DNA of 64,000 nt from contig NZ_CP104213.1 of NCBI RefSeq assembly GCF_025244745.1, forward strand, positions 799,501 to 863,500, in the 5' to 3' direction. Of this stretch, positions 36,496 through 49,375 are shown piece after piece. The stretch comes from Deinococcus rubellus. Lineage in GTDB: Bacteria; Deinococcota; Deinococci; Deinococcales; Deinococcaceae. Each line of letters starts with the position of its first letter. Position 1 is the first letter of the stretch. A program made the translations under genes and the position numbers. Under the pieces are notes generated by a model, which saw nothing but the letters and a program-made list of their open reading frames with translations, made no database searches and was not told the DNA's origin.

Positions 36496-37200
36496 CTACT
36501 TCCTGACGCTCACGCTGTACGCCTGAAATGTCTCCTTGCTCAGCAACTTGTCGCCGCGCAGCACGCTCAAAGTCGCGCCGGGGTCGTCCAGCTTCAGGGC
36601 ATAGGTGTAGCCGTTTCTGTTCCAGCGGTACTCGCTGCCGATGTGGCTGCCGCCAGTCAGATACGTGCCTGCCGTGCCGTCCCGGTTGCTGCTGCTGTAG
36701 GTCACTTTGCTCCCAGTTTCCCAGACGGTGATGCTGTGCCGGGCAGTGGCCCCGATGAAGGCCGCGTTCGGCTTGTAACGGCAACCAAATGTCCCGGCGG
36801 GCACCTTGAACCCATTGATATGCGTCATCCGGTAACCCGGATCATTGACGTTCTCGATGTTGCTGGAGTGAATGAAATACTGGGGTGAGTCGCTGACCTG
36901 CTGGCCCGCCGGGGTGAGCGCCGTGTAGATCTGCCCCGCGCCGGGGTCGGCTGGGCCGAGCTGATAGTTCTGCCAGGTGTGGCTGGGCCCGGTCCACTGC
37001 ACCAGCCTGACCGGCTGGGGTTGATTGGTCATCTGGGCTGGCTGGACGACTGGCTGCGTCACCGCCAGCACCCGCCCTGGCGCGTCGCACCAGAAGGCGG
37101 CGGGCTGAGGGCCGTTCAAATTCAGGTACGACTTCATCTCGTAGCCCTGCGCGGAGGCGAGTGGGGCAGCGGCCAGCAGGGAGAGCCAGAGAAATTTCAT
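36496..37200 (-). CDS. Secreted protein of unknown function
   Basis: A 234-residue protein with a clear signal peptide (MKFLWLSLLAAAPLASAQG). The mature part is rich in Gly, Ser, Thr and aromatic residues, with two cysteines (FWCDAPG and TFGCRYKP) that could form a disulfide. Segments such as ARHSITVWETGSKVTYSSSN and YRWNRNGYTYALKLDDPGATLSVLRGDKLL suggest an all-beta fold. I recognise no family. CAGGCT six bases before the ATG may be its -10. It ends convergent to sucB and follows the glycosidase-like gene on the same strand. Confidence 0.7.
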   Translation of the reverse strand: MKFLWLSLLAAAPLASAQGYEMKSYLNLNGPQPAAFWCDAPGRVLAVTQPVVQPAQMTNQPQPVRLVQWTGPSHTWQNYQLGPADPGAGQIYTALTPAGQQVSDSPQYFIHSSNIENVNDPGYRMTHINGFKVPAGTFGCRYKPNAAFIGATARHSITVWETGSKVTYSSSNRDGTAGTYLTGGSHIGSEYRWNRNGYTYALKLDDPGATLSVLRGDKLLSKETFQAYSVSVRK

Positions 37201-37253
37201 GCCCTCAGCCTGAACCTGAAAACTGAAGGCGGCCTGACGAAAGGCCCAAGGCT

Positions 37254-38549
37254 TTACTGCTTTTTATAGACCAGCCGGGTCAGCGAGCGCGCGGGCAACT
37301 CCAGCGTGGCGGCCAGCGGCAGGCGGATCATGGGGTCCTCGTCGTCCACCGTCTTCTGGGTAAAGGTCTTGCCGCCGACGAGCTGGTAGCCCGGCAGCGC
37401 GGTGGTGAGTGGGTGCGGCTCGGTGGCGGTGTTGGTCACCAGCACGCTCAAGAGTGCACCGTCCTGCGCCGCGTGCGTCCACAGGGCCGGGTCGTCGCTG
37501 GTCATGGGCAGCCAGCTTCCGGTGAAGGCATGGAGTTGCTGGAAGGCGTAGAGGGTGGGCCTCGGGATGCCCGCCAGATCGACCAGGCCGTGCCCACCGG
37601 TGGCTTGCAGGGCGAAGTAGGCGGCCACGCTCGCGCCATTCTCGGCCAGTCTCACAGTGGCCTCGGCAGCCCACAGCGCGCCCACCTGATCGCTGAGGTG
37701 GCGCGGGCGGTTGCTGAAATACGACAGGCTGTACTCGGTGACGCCCAGCGGCGTGCGGCGGGTGTAGCCTTTCGGGTTGCTTTCGGGGCTGTCCATCAGC
37801 GCCCGGAAACGCTTCACGTCGCGGTCAATGACCGAGACACTGGCCAGGGCGTCGGCGTCACTGGACTGGCCGTCGGTGGGGTACTCGTGCCAGGTCAGCA
37901 AATCCACGATGTCGCCGCAGCCCTTCACGAACTCGCTCAGAAAGCGGACGGCCCCGTCGCCCGTGTTGGAGACGGCTGGCCCGGCGAATCTGGCCGCCGG
38001 GTCAACGTTCAAAATGGCCTGCCGCTGTGCCCGGAAGGTATCGCAGTAGCGCTGGGCCGTCCAGGTGGCGTCGCCCCGGTTGACCGAGTACAGGTCCGGC
38101 TCGTTGCCGATTTCCCAGTAGGCCACCTTGAGGCTTGCGGCCTGCGTGTCTTTGGCGGCCTGAGCAGCGTCCTCGGGTGCATTCTTGGCCCCCGGCTTGC
38201 CACCGAACACGCGGGTCTGCACCATCAGGGCGGGGGGTTCCTTGCCGGTGGTCAGGATTTCCAGGTTGGATTTGAGCGGCACCAGACTGGCGGCGTTCAG
38301 GTCGTTCTCGTCGCCCACGTTGCCGCCGGGAAAGCGCAGCAGGGTCGGGGCCACACTCCGCAGGTCTTTCTCGGCCTCGACCACAGGCATCCAGTTGCCG
38401 TAATTGAAGCCGCCGATCACGGTGGGTGGTAGCGGCGTGGCGGGGGCGGCACTGAGCGTCAGGGTGGCGGGCATGGCGGCGGCGGACCCAGCAATGGCAA
38501 AGCTGAGCGAGAGCATGAGGAGCGCGTGAACCTGAGTTTTGAGCGGCAT
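37254..38549 (-). CDS. Secreted glycoside-hydrolase-like protein (clan GH-A type barrel)
   Basis: A 431-residue exported protein with a signal peptide ending near SAAAMPATL. It has the hallmarks of a clan GH-A barrel: LLRFPGGNVGDENDL at the start, YWEIGNEPDLYS with the likely acid/base Glu, LTWHEYPTDGQS, and GVTEYSLSYF with the likely nucleophile Glu. A small beta-domain ends the protein. The pattern recalls GH39, GH44 or GH79-like enzymes, but I cannot fix the family or substrate. TATAGT six bases before the ATG implies a leaderless transcript. It is divergent from the padR-like gene, so that regulator may control it. Confidence 0.75.
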   Translation of the reverse strand: MPLKTQVHALLMLSLSFAIAGSAAAMPATLTLSAAPATPLPPTVIGGFNYGNWMPVVEAEKDLRSVAPTLLRFPGGNVGDENDLNAASLVPLKSNLEILTTGKEPPALMVQTRVFGGKPGAKNAPEDAAQAAKDTQAASLKVAYWEIGNEPDLYSVNRGDATWTAQRYCDTFRAQRQAILNVDPAARFAGPAVSNTGDGAVRFLSEFVKGCGDIVDLLTWHEYPTDGQSSDADALASVSVIDRDVKRFRALMDSPESNPKGYTRRTPLGVTEYSLSYFSNRPRHLSDQVGALWAAEATVRLAENGASVAAYFALQATGGHGLVDLAGIPRPTLYAFQQLHAFTGSWLPMTSDDPALWTHAAQDGALLSVLVTNTATEPHPLTTALPGYQLVGGKTFTQKTVDDEDPMIRLPLAATLELPARSLTRLVYKKQ

Positions 38550-38555
38550 GACTTC

Positions 38556-38561
38556 ACTATA
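38556..38561 (-). promoter_or_regulatory. -10 element TATAGT for the glycosidase-like gene (leaderless)
   Basis: TATAGT ends six bases before the ATG at 38549; one of the best -10 matches in the window. Confidence 0.6.
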
Positions 38562-38575
38562 AGCAACGCCTTGCC

Positions 38576-38631
38576 TTGACATTTCGATTGCTGTAGACGA
38601 TTGTATAGGAACACGATAGCGTAACACGATA
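38576..38631 (+). promoter_or_regulatory. padR promoter region with repeated CGAT operators
   Basis: TTGACA at 38576 is a good -35; the -10 is probably TTGTAT (38601) or TATAGG (38604). CGAT occurs at 38585, 38598, 38614 and 38627, as two pairs each 13 bases apart (CGATTG pair, AACACGATA pair). The array overlaps the padR promoter and faces the divergent glycosidase promoter, so it is a likely regulator binding site. Confidence 0.5.
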
Positions 38632-38646
38632 TCAGGAGGCCGACCC

Positions 38647-39006
38647 ATGCCCAGATCTGCACCCGATTCACCCGAACCCAATCTGCTGCGCGGCCACCTT
38701 GATCTGATCTTGCTCAGCATCATCCAGGGGGAGCCGAAATACGGCCTGGAAATCAGCAAGCAGGCGCAGGAGCGCACGCAAGGTTACTTCGACCTGAAGG
38801 TGGGCAGCCTTTATCCGGCCCTGCACCGCCTGGAAAAGGCGGGCTTCGTGCGCGGCGAGTTTCGGAGTGCTCTGCGCAGCGGCAGCCCGGTGAAGGTCTA
38901 TGCCCTGACCGAGAGCGGCGGCAGGGAGTTGGAAGCGCGGCGGCGGGAGTTTGAGATTTTCACGCAGCAACTCGGCAAGCTCTGGCAACTGGGAGGAGCG
39001 AAATGA
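38647..39006 (+). CDS. PadR family transcriptional regulator
   Basis: A 119-residue winged-helix regulator. The DNA-binding domain shows LRGHLDLILLSIIQGEPKYGLEISKQAQ, then LKVGSLYPALHRLEKAGFVRGEF and the wing VKVYALTESGGRELEARRREFE. This is the short PadR type with a single C-terminal helix. AGGAGG lies at 38634-38639, seven bases before the ATG. The stop overlaps the next gene by four bases (ATGA). PadR/HAAS pairs of this kind usually control a membrane or envelope function. Confidence 0.9.
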   Translation: MPRSAPDSPEPNLLRGHLDLILLSIIQGEPKYGLEISKQAQERTQGYFDLKVGSLYPALHRLEKAGFVRGEFRSALRSGSPVKVYALTESGGRELEARRREFEIFTQQLGKLWQLGGAK

Positions 39007-40109
39007 ACGCGAGCGAGCGGTATTTGAGAGCGGCCACGCGGGGCTTGTGGGGCCGTCAGAAGCGCGATTTGCGAACTGAGCTTGCAGGCCATCTGAATGA
39101 GCGGGTGGCCGAGTTCCGGCTGGGCGGCCTGAGTGTGGAGGAAGCCGAGCGCCGGACGCTGCACGAACTCGGCACGCCCGAGCGGGTCAGCGGCGGGATG
39201 CTGAGCGTGCACACCATTCCAGCGCTGGGCAAGGCGGGGGCGCTGAGCTTGCTGCTGGCGACGACGCTGCTCACCGCCTTGCCGCAGGGGCTGGCGCAGG
39301 TACAGAGTATCTACGGGAGTTTTCCAAATATCGGTCCTGCCAGTTACCTGAATTTTGAACAGCTGAAGGCGGCCATCGAGAAGGTGGGCGGGGAACTCAG
39401 CGGCAAACCAGACGACGCTTTTCTGACGGTGCCAGGTGCGCCGCGTCCCCAGTACCCGCTCAACACCATGAATTGGCCGGGAACGACATTGGTGCGGGAG
39501 AATAGAAGCTATCTCAACACCGACACGCTCATTGGTGGTCTGCTCAGCTCCGGCGCAGATTTACGGATCGTGGGTTGGAAAAATCCCACCCTGAGAGCGG
39601 GCAAAGCCAGTATCCAACTTGAGACGAATGATCAGCGGGTCGTGAGCAGTCTGTATGCCAGCACACTCAACGGCGACGCTGCTTTCGGCGGCGACGGCAT
39701 CGCCCGGGGCTTTGCTTTGAACGCGTCGACCGGAAAGGAACTTGGGTTCACGGGACCATTCAAGAAAGGTGGCGTGTATGCGCTGGTGCTGCCGACGCTG
39801 AGCTACTGGACTTCGCAAGGATCGAGCAGTGGCCCGCAGGACGGCTATGTCATCCTGAGCAGCAGCGTCAACCAGGCTCAAGCAGGGAGCGTGGCGTTTC
39901 AGGTGAGTGACCCCAAGCAGCCGTTCAAGCTCTACGGGAATGTCAGAGATTTTCAGGCCGTGCTTGATCCCTACCGCACCATCGCCACCGCGCCAGTCGT
40001 TCACTGGGACGCTGCCCACCCCGCCCCAGCGTTGATTCTCGAACTCTCCGGCCACTCCGGAGGCGACGCCTACAAAGTGGTGTCGCCCACCTCCATACAG
40101 GCCAACTGA
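39003..40109 (+). CDS. HAAS-domain membrane protein with large extracytoplasmic part
   Basis: A 368-residue protein. Residues 1-60 match the helical HAAS/permease-prefix domain found next to PadR regulators (RYLRAATRGLWGRQKRDLRTELAGHLNERVAEF, then EEAERRTLHELGTPE). One membrane segment lies at about 76-95 (GALSLLLATTLLTALPQGLAQ). The remaining 270 residues are predicted outside, with no family I recognise. Translational coupling to padR suggests the HAAS part signals to or anchors the regulator, as proposed for related pairs. A strong terminator follows. Confidence 0.7.
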   Translation: MNASERYLRAATRGLWGRQKRDLRTELAGHLNERVAEFRLGGLSVEEAERRTLHELGTPERVSGGMLSVHTIPALGKAGALSLLLATTLLTALPQGLAQVQSIYGSFPNIGPASYLNFEQLKAAIEKVGGELSGKPDDAFLTVPGAPRPQYPLNTMNWPGTTLVRENRSYLNTDTLIGGLLSSGADLRIVGWKNPTLRAGKASIQLETNDQRVVSSLYASTLNGDAAFGGDGIARGFALNASTGKELGFTGPFKKGGVYALVLPTLSYWTSQGSSSGPQDGYVILSSSVNQAQAGSVAFQVSDPKQPFKLYGNVRDFQAVLDPYRTIATAPVVHWDAAHPAPALILELSGHSGGDAYKVVSPTSIQAN

Positions 40110-40112
40110 AGC

Positions 40113-40160
40113 GCAACGAAAAGAGGAGCCGTCCCAGTGGACGGCTCCTCTTTTCGTTGC
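40113..40160. terminator. Bidirectional terminator with a 22-bp perfect stem
   Basis: Arms GCAACGAAAAGAGGAGCCGT(CC) and its exact complement enclose CAGT. Each arm carries an A- or T-rich run, so it works on both strands and separates the convergent HAAS and RND genes. Confidence 0.93.
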
Positions 40161-40169
40161 CTGCGGCGC

Positions 40170-43621
<3,452 letters not shown>

Positions 43622-43625
<4 letters not shown>

Positions 43626-45307
43626 CGCGCACCCGGAGGGCCGCCGAAGCCGCCGCCCTGGCCCCTGCCAGCGCCGCCCGAGCCGGTGCTCACGCTCGCA
43701 CCGTCAATGAGTCCGGCGGGCGGCTGACCAATCACCTGTGCTCCGGCCTTCAGCCCGCTGACCACCGCCGTGTCGCCGGTCTGGCCGATCACCGTCACGT
43801 CCTGCATCTTGGCTTTGCCGCCAGCCACGACATACACCGAAGTATTGGCATTGTCAATTTGCAGCGCGGTGGTGGGCACCAGCGTGCCCGTGCCCACCGT
43901 GGACTGATACTGCACTGTCCCCACCGAGCCGAGCGGCGGCAGCTTCTCGCCAATGAAGCGGGCGGTAAGCTGCACACTGCCGCCGGTGGGCGCACCGGGA
44001 TTTTGCGAAATCTTGATGGGATAGCTGGTCTGGGCGACGCTGAAGCTGAGCGGGCGGCCCACCGTCAGGGCGGCGGCCTCGCTGGGCGGCGCGTTGAACG
44101 TCAGGGTGCGGGCCGAACTGACCAGGCTGAAGGCCGGGCTGCCCGCGTTGAGGTACTCGCCGTCCGTGACTGAGAGCGCCGTGACCTGGCCGTCGAAGGG
44201 GGCAACCACCTTGACATTGGCCGCTGCGGTCTGGGCCTGCTGGAGATTGAGTCTGGCCGTGTCCACGCTGATCTGCAAGTTTCTGAGGCCGCTGCTGCTG
44301 GCGGTGGTGTTGGCGCTGAGGTTGGCCTGCGCGGTGACCAGATTGCCCTGGGCCTGCTGCACGGCCAGGGCCTGGGTGTCCAACGCGCTTTTGGCGAGTG
44401 CCCCCACGTCGTAAATGGCTTTGGAAGCGGTATAGGTCTGCTGGGCGTTTTGCAGGGCGAGCTGGGCCGATTTGACGGCCTGCTCGAGCTGGGTGCGGTT
44501 GGACGTGAGGGTGGTGGACTGGTTGGCGAGCTGGGCCTGTGCGCTTTGTAGGGCGTTCTGGGCGCTCTGCACACTGGCGTTCAGATCGGAGTTGCTCAGC
44601 AGCACCACGGTCTGCCCGGCCTTGACACTCTGCCCGACCTGGGCGCTGAGGGTCGTGACGGTGCCGCTGCTGCGCGTGGACACGCTGGTGGTCTGGGCGG
44701 GGGCGACGGTGCCGGTGGTGCTGCGGCTGGTGGTCAGCGTTCCGGCTTTGACCGCCGTTGCCGTGACCGGAATGGTGACGCCGCCCCCGCTGCGGCCAGC
44801 GCGTCCCGAGCCAAAGCCGCCTTGCCCAAACTGGCCTCGCCCGGCTCCAGTCTGGCCCTGCGCCGTGCCTGGACCAAACTGACCTGCCTGTCCGGTTTGA
44901 GTTTGTCCGGGCTGGGCCTGGCCGCCTGTGCTGCCTGCCCCTGCGCCCGCCCTGCGCCGCCCGCTGCCTTGACCGTCTGCGGCGTTGGCCGCGCCGCCTG
45001 CGCTTTGTCCTGAAGAAGACGGCCCAGCTTGTGATGGGTTGGTCTGGGGTTGGCCCTGAGCGCCAGCGGCCTGACCGCCCTGTCCCTGGCGCTGACCCCC
45101 CGCACCTGCCTGACTGAATTGCCCCTGACCGAACCCGCCGGTCTGGGTACTGGCGGCAGGCTGGCCCAGGCGGTAGCCGCCGTAGGCTGCCAGGCACAGC
45201 AGTGGAATGGTGATGGCCCAGGCGGGCAGGCGGCGGCGAGGGGGCGGTGAAATTGGTGGCTCGCTGCGGGGCGAATCTCCCGGTACAGACGCGTCAGAAC
45301 TCGGCAT
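43622..45307 (-). CDS. RND efflux periplasmic adaptor (membrane fusion protein)
   Basis: A 561-residue HlyD/AcrA-type adaptor. A membrane anchor lies at residues 29-47. A low-complexity Gly/Gln/Ala-rich stretch runs from about residue 55 to 175. Then come the barrel and biotinyl-lipoyl domains ([41 protein letters not shown]), a long alpha-hairpin (about 235-350, with repeated QSAQ/QNAQ) and the second lipoyl half [22 protein letters not shown]. The tail is again Gly-rich. It is the first gene of the two-gene efflux operon and should link the permease to an outer-membrane channel. Confidence 0.9.
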
Positions 45308-45424
45308 GCTTTACACAATCACCTTTTTGCGAAGATTTGGCGAAGGTACGGTGCAAAGTGGAGCCGGGCCAACAGCTGGGCAGAGTTTACCGCTGCTTGC
45401 GTCATTTTACTGAGGACGCCAGCC

Positions 45425-45461
45425 CAGGAAAATAAGAAAAGGCGGGCCGCTTAAACGGCCC
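45425..45461 (-). terminator. Terminator after the carotenoid operon
   Basis: On the minus strand GGGCCG-TTTAAG-CGGCCC is followed by a pyrimidine run ending CCTTTTCTTATTTTC, about 50 bases past the stop of the acyltransferase gene. Confidence 0.6.
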
Positions 45462-45509
45462 AATTGACGCGTAAAATGAAGGTTAATTGCTTGAAATCGC
45501 CGCCCGGTG

Positions 45510-46187
45510 TTAAATCTCACGGGTCAGCTGCGCCAACCAGCGTGCCGCCAGATCCGGCTGCCCGTCGCGCCCACTCGGTCCGCCCACGAAGCGCAGATAG
45601 CCTGCCAGCGGCTGTTCAGGGTCGCTGCCCAACAGTTCGGCGTCCAGCAACTCAAGCTCAGCTTGGAGTGCTTCCGGCAAGTCTGGCCCCGAGACTGCCT
45701 GCCCAAACCTCATATAGGCTTCGGGCCTGGGCTGGCCGCGTAGCACCACCCGCAGGGCCACCGGAATCAGCGCCGCACCGGACGCTCCGGCAAGCCACGC
45801 CGCGCCCGCTTGCACCCGCCGCACCTTGCCGGGCGTTTCTATGCGGCCCTCCGGAAAGACAACCACCCAGCTTCCGGCCTGGAGCAACCTCAGCGCGGGG
45901 CGCAGTTCATGAGCGCCGATGGCCCCGATCAGCCGCAAAAAAGGAAAGGTGGTGAGTTGCCGCTCGCTCATCAGCACGCCGAAGGGCTGTCCTAGTTGCC
46001 AGGCCACCTCGCGCAGGGCGTACCCGTCCCACCACGACTGATGCGAGGGGGCCAGCACCGCCGCGCCTGCGGGCAGCCCGCCACGCACCCACACGCCGCG
46101 CAGGCCGTTTCTGATCTGGCGGCGAATGGTGGTTCTGAGTGTCCACTCAAAAAAGTCGGACTTGTCGAAATTAAACTTGCCGGTCAC
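45510..46187 (-). CDS. PlsC-type acyltransferase at the end of the carotenoid operon
   Basis: A 225-residue lysophospholipid-acyltransferase-like enzyme. The HX4D motif is HQSWWD in [13 protein letters not shown], and the substrate-binding block is [28 protein letters not shown] follows. It overlaps the cyclase-CruF gene by 17 bases, so it belongs to the crtO operon. In Staphylococcus an acyltransferase finishes staphyloxanthin, so acylation of a carotenoid product is possible; a general phospholipid role is the alternative. There is no signal peptide. Confidence 0.82.
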   Translation of the reverse strand: MTGKFNFDKSDFFEWTLRTTIRRQIRNGLRGVWVRGGLPAGAAVLAPSHQSWWDGYALREVAWQLGQPFGVLMSERQLTTFPFLRLIGAIGAHELRPALRLLQAGSWVVVFPEGRIETPGKVRRVQAGAAWLAGASGAALIPVALRVVLRGQPRPEAYMRFGQAVSGPDLPEALQAELELLDAELLGSDPEQPLAGYLRFVGGPSGRDGQPDLAARWLAQLTREI

Positions 46188-47688
46188 GTCGCCCCACCGG
46201 AGGCCGCATCACCAGGCCGCTTCTGAGTGCTGCCCAGACCGCCGTGCCCATCGCCAGGGCGGTGAAGAGGGCGGCCAGCGGCAGGCCGAGCAACAGCAGG
46301 CCGAACGGCAGGAAAGCGGCCTCAATCAGGTAGGCGAGGCGAAAATCAGCGGGGAGAGGCGCTTGATCTTGCTTAATGTTCTGGTAGAGTTCCGGCGCGA
46401 TCCGTCCGAAGGCCCACACCAGCCCCACGCCCACCGCCCACCAGCCCACGAAGTTCTGAATCGGTGCTCCGGCCCATAGCGCTCGGGCGTCGCTCCAGGT
46501 CCAGAAGCCCTGGGCCGTCATCAGCGGCTCCAGCCCGATGTCCCAGGCCACCAGCAGCAGCCCCGCCAGCCAGGCGCGGCCACGGGTGAGCAGCGCCGCC
46601 GAGAGGGTCATGGCAAACCAGCCGAGTGGCACCAGCAGCGGCACGGTCAGCAGGGTCAGGCCGGGTGCGCCAGCGTAGCTGTAGCGGCCAAACGGAAACC
46701 CCGTGCGGGTGCCCAGCACTTCCACGCCCAGCCCCACGCCGAAGGCCAGCGCCGCCAGCAGCAGCGATTTCGCGCCGACCCGTTGCCAGGCCCAGCTCAG
46801 GCCCGCCAGAAAGAGAGCGGCGGTGCTGAGTGTGCCGAGCAGCGGAAAGCCGCCCGGCCACAGCGGCACCGGAATTTTGAGCAGCGCGTAGAGCAGCAAG
46901 AAGCCCTGCCAGGGCTGAAAGAACCGCCGCAGGACATTCACCCGCTCCAGCGCCACAGGATGCAGAAAGGCCAGCAGGCCGGTCACGATCAGCAGATTGG
47001 TGATGAGGAAGAAGGTCATTTCCTCAATCGGCAGCACCCCGCCCAGATTCCAGCCCAGGGTGTAGCGCGGCGAGATGCCCCAGATGCCCGCGTGGATGGC
47101 GTAGAGGTCGGTGGCCCACAGGTACAGTGTGGGCGGGATGGTCGCCAGCCAGAACAGGCGCGGCCTGCCCATCACCAGATCGCCGCCGAAGGCCGACAGC
47201 CCGGCCAGCACCGGGGCGGCCCAGGCCAGAATCAGACCCAGATAGAAGGTGCTCTCAAAGCGCAGCATCACGACGCCTGCAAAGGCCACACCCAGCCACA
47301 GCCCGGCTGCGGCCCAGCGGGTCAGCCAGGGACGCGGCGAGACACGCGGGGGGCCGGTGCGCCGCAGCAGCGCGTAGAGCAGCAGCCCGGTGATCAGCGT
47401 TTGCAGCAAAAAGAAAGCGTATTCCTCGTAAGGCACGTACAGCAGACGGCCCAGGACCCGTTCCGGCGGGTAATTCCAGACTTCCTTGTAGACCAGATAA
47501 TTGTCCCAGGGCGTCGTATAGATCAGCGGAATCAGTGGAAACAGCAGGAAAGTCGTCCAGGCCCATCTGTTTTCGGGTCGGAACTCGCCTGCCACCGCTT
47601 GCCCCCGGCGCGTTTGCCACCAGGTCAGGGCGATCAGCACCAGCAGCAGCGGCAGGATGAAGACGAGGTGGTACTGAAGGTAGGTCAT
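46171..47688 (-). CDS. Lycopene cyclase (CrtYc/Yd type) fused to CruF carotenoid hydratase
   Basis: A 505-residue polytopic membrane protein with two parts. Residues 1 to about 245 hold two lycopene-cyclase domains: the first with [17 protein letters not shown] and [13 protein letters not shown], the second with [18 protein letters not shown] and [15 protein letters not shown]. From about residue 265 the protein matches Cru[40 protein letters not shown] and NFVGWW. The first part would form a beta-ring at one end of lycopene and the second would hydrate C-1' at the other, as deinoxanthin-type pigments need. The start overlaps crtO by four bases. Confidence 0.88.
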   Translation of the reverse strand: MTYLQYHLVFILPLLLVLIALTWWQTRRGQAVAGEFRPENRWAWTTFLLFPLIPLIYTTPWDNYLVYKEVWNYPPERVLGRLLYVPYEEYAFFLLQTLITGLLLYALLRRTGPPRVSPRPWLTRWAAAGLWLGVAFAGVVMLRFESTFYLGLILAWAAPVLAGLSAFGGDLVMGRPRLFWLATIPPTLYLWATDLYAIHAGIWGISPRYTLGWNLGGVLPIEEMTFFLITNLLIVTGLLAFLHPVALERVNVLRRFFQPWQGFLLLYALLKIPVPLWPGGFPLLGTLSTAALFLAGLSWAWQRVGAKSLLLAALAFGVGLGVEVLGTRTGFPFGRYSYAGAPGLTLLTVPLLVPLGWFAMTLSAALLTRGRAWLAGLLLVAWDIGLEPLMTAQGFWTWSDARALWAGAPIQNFVGWWAVGVGLVWAFGRIAPELYQNIKQDQAPLPADFRLAYLIEAAFLPFGLLLLGLPLAALFTALAMGTAVWAALRSGLVMRPPVGRRDRQV

Positions 47689-49250
47689 GGCAGGCCCAGC
47701 CCCCAGACCTTGCGCCGCGTCATGTCGTGGATCAGCACCCGAGCGGCGTTTCTGCCCGACGCGCCCATGATGCCGCCGCCGGGGTGGGTACTCGCGCCGG
47801 TCAGGTAGAGGCCCTTGACGCCCGGCCACTTGTACTGGCTGGCCTGCATCCAGGGCCGGAACGAGAACATCTGATCAAAGCTCATTTCCAGGTGCATCAC
47901 GTTGCCCCGGTGCAGGCCCAGGTTGCTTTCCAGCCATTGCGGCGTCTGGACCAGTTCGCCCACAATCATGTCGCGGGTGCCGGGGGCGTAGTGCTCGAAG
48001 GCCGTCAGGATGTTGTCTCTGGCTTCTGCCACCCGGCTTTCCCAGTTGCCCGACGCCAATTCATACGGGTAATACTGCGCCCACAGCCACAGCACGTCGC
48101 AGCCGGGCGGGGCCAGGGCATCGTCCACCGCGCTGAAACTCATGGCGATAATCGGCGGGTCAGTGGTCGGTTCTCCGGCCAGATACTCGCCGTAAGCCTT
48201 CATCAACTGGCGCTCGTTCTTGATCAGCAGGCCCAGCGCCACCCGCGAGTCCGGCTCGGTGTGGTTGCGGTATTTAACTTTGCCGCTCAGGGCCAGCCGT
48301 AGGATCATCCCGAAGCCGTTGCCGACACGCACCCGCTTGGCCGCCTCCGGCACATACTCGTCCGGCAGGGCGGCGGCGGTGGTCAGAATGTGGCTGCCCG
48401 CCACCACCGAGCGGCCCGTGAAGCGGCTGCCGTCTTCCAGCTCGATGCCCGTGGCCTTGCCGTTCTCCACCAGAATTTGCTTGACCGGTGCATGGACGAA
48501 CACGTCGCCGCCGTTTTCCTCAATCGCCAGCTTGAGCGCTTTGGTCAGGCCGCCGCTGCCGCCCTTGGGCCTCGCCACGCCGCCCCGGTGGTAGAGCGGG
48601 TGCCACAGCAAAAAGGGAGCGCTGAGCGGATCAGATGGTGGTGGGCCACTCTGGGCGGCCATCCAGGTGAGCGGCGCACGCACCCGCTCCTCGCTGAAGG
48701 TCTCGCGGGCCACGTCGCCGTAGGGACGCAGGATGGTGGCGAGCTGCTTGCTCATGTCGCGGCCCTTGCCGCTGTTGACCAGCATCTTGCCGAGTTCCAG
48801 CGGCCCCGGCGCGGAGTTGAACAGATCGGCCACCGCGTCGGCAAACGGCGTCCAGTCGCTCAGAAATTTGCGGTAGGCGTCACCCTGGCCGGGAAACTTC
48901 TCGTTGAGCTCAAAGATGGTGCGCTCGGCGTCGCGGTACATGAACCAGGGCGTCTCACCGTCCGACGCCTGGAACATCGGATCGACTTCCAGGTAGTGCA
49001 GGCCGTAGCGGTTCAGTTCGAGTTCTTGCACCACCTTGGTCATCCGGATCAGGATGTGGGCGCTGCCGCCGTAGTCGAAGCGGTAGCCGGGCACCAACTC
49101 TTCAGTGCTGACCGCCCCGCCGACGATGTGCCGCCGCTCGAAGACGCCCACCTTGAGGCCCGCCTGCGCCGCGTAGGCCGCCGTCACCAGGGCGTTGTGG
49201 CCTGCGCCCATTACCAGCACGTCGTAGTCTGCTCGCCTGAGTCCAGTCAT
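47685..49250 (-). CDS. crtO: Carotenoid ketolase CrtO
   Basis: A 521-residue FAD enzyme of the phytoene-desaturase superfamily that adds the C-4 keto group to the ring of gamma-carotene derivatives. The dinucleotide fold is [21 protein letters not shown]. The long runs [43 protein letters not shown] and [23 protein letters not shown] match the Deinococcus ketolase closely, as I recall it. It is the first gene of the operon; TAGGCT six bases before the ATG suggests a leaderless start. crtB and crtI are not in the window. Confidence 0.93.
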   Translation of the reverse strand: MTGLRRADYDVLVMGAGHNALVTAAYAAQAGLKVGVFERRHIVGGAVSTEELVPGYRFDYGGSAHILIRMTKVVQELELNRYGLHYLEVDPMFQASDGETPWFMYRDAERTIFELNEKFPGQGDAYRKFLSDWTPFADAVADLFNSAPGPLELGKMLVNSGKGRDMSKQLATILRPYGDVARETFSEERVRAPLTWMAAQSGPPPSDPLSAPFLLWHPLYHRGGVARPKGGSGGLTKALKLAIEENGGDVFVHAPVKQILVENGKATGIELEDGSRFTGRSVVAGSHILTTAAALPDEYVPEAAKRVRVGNGFGMILRLALSGKVKYRNHTEPDSRVALGLLIKNERQLMKAYGEYLAGEPTTDPPIIAMSFSAVDDALAPPGCDVLWLWAQYYPYELASGNWESRVAEARDNILTAFEHYAPGTRDMIVGELVQTPQWLESNLGLHRGNVMHLEMSFDQMFSFRPWMQASQYKWPGVKGLYLTGASTHPGGGIMGASGRNAARVLIHDMTRRKVWGLGLP

Positions 49251-49256
49251 GATTAC

Positions 49257-49262
49257 AGCCTA
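49257..49262 (-). promoter_or_regulatory. -10 element TAGGCT of the carotenoid operon (leaderless)
   Basis: TAGGCT ends six bases before the crtO ATG at 49250 and would drive crtO, the cyclase-CruF fusion and the acyltransferase. Confidence 0.5.
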
Positions 49263-49375
49263 TGCTGGCGGGGCCGGGACTGGGTGACCGTCACAAGGCT
49301 TGCCGTTGGCGGCGCTGGGGCCAGACGACCCACTGGGCCGACCTGGTGGGCCTGAGGCGATAGGTTTTAGTCCGC

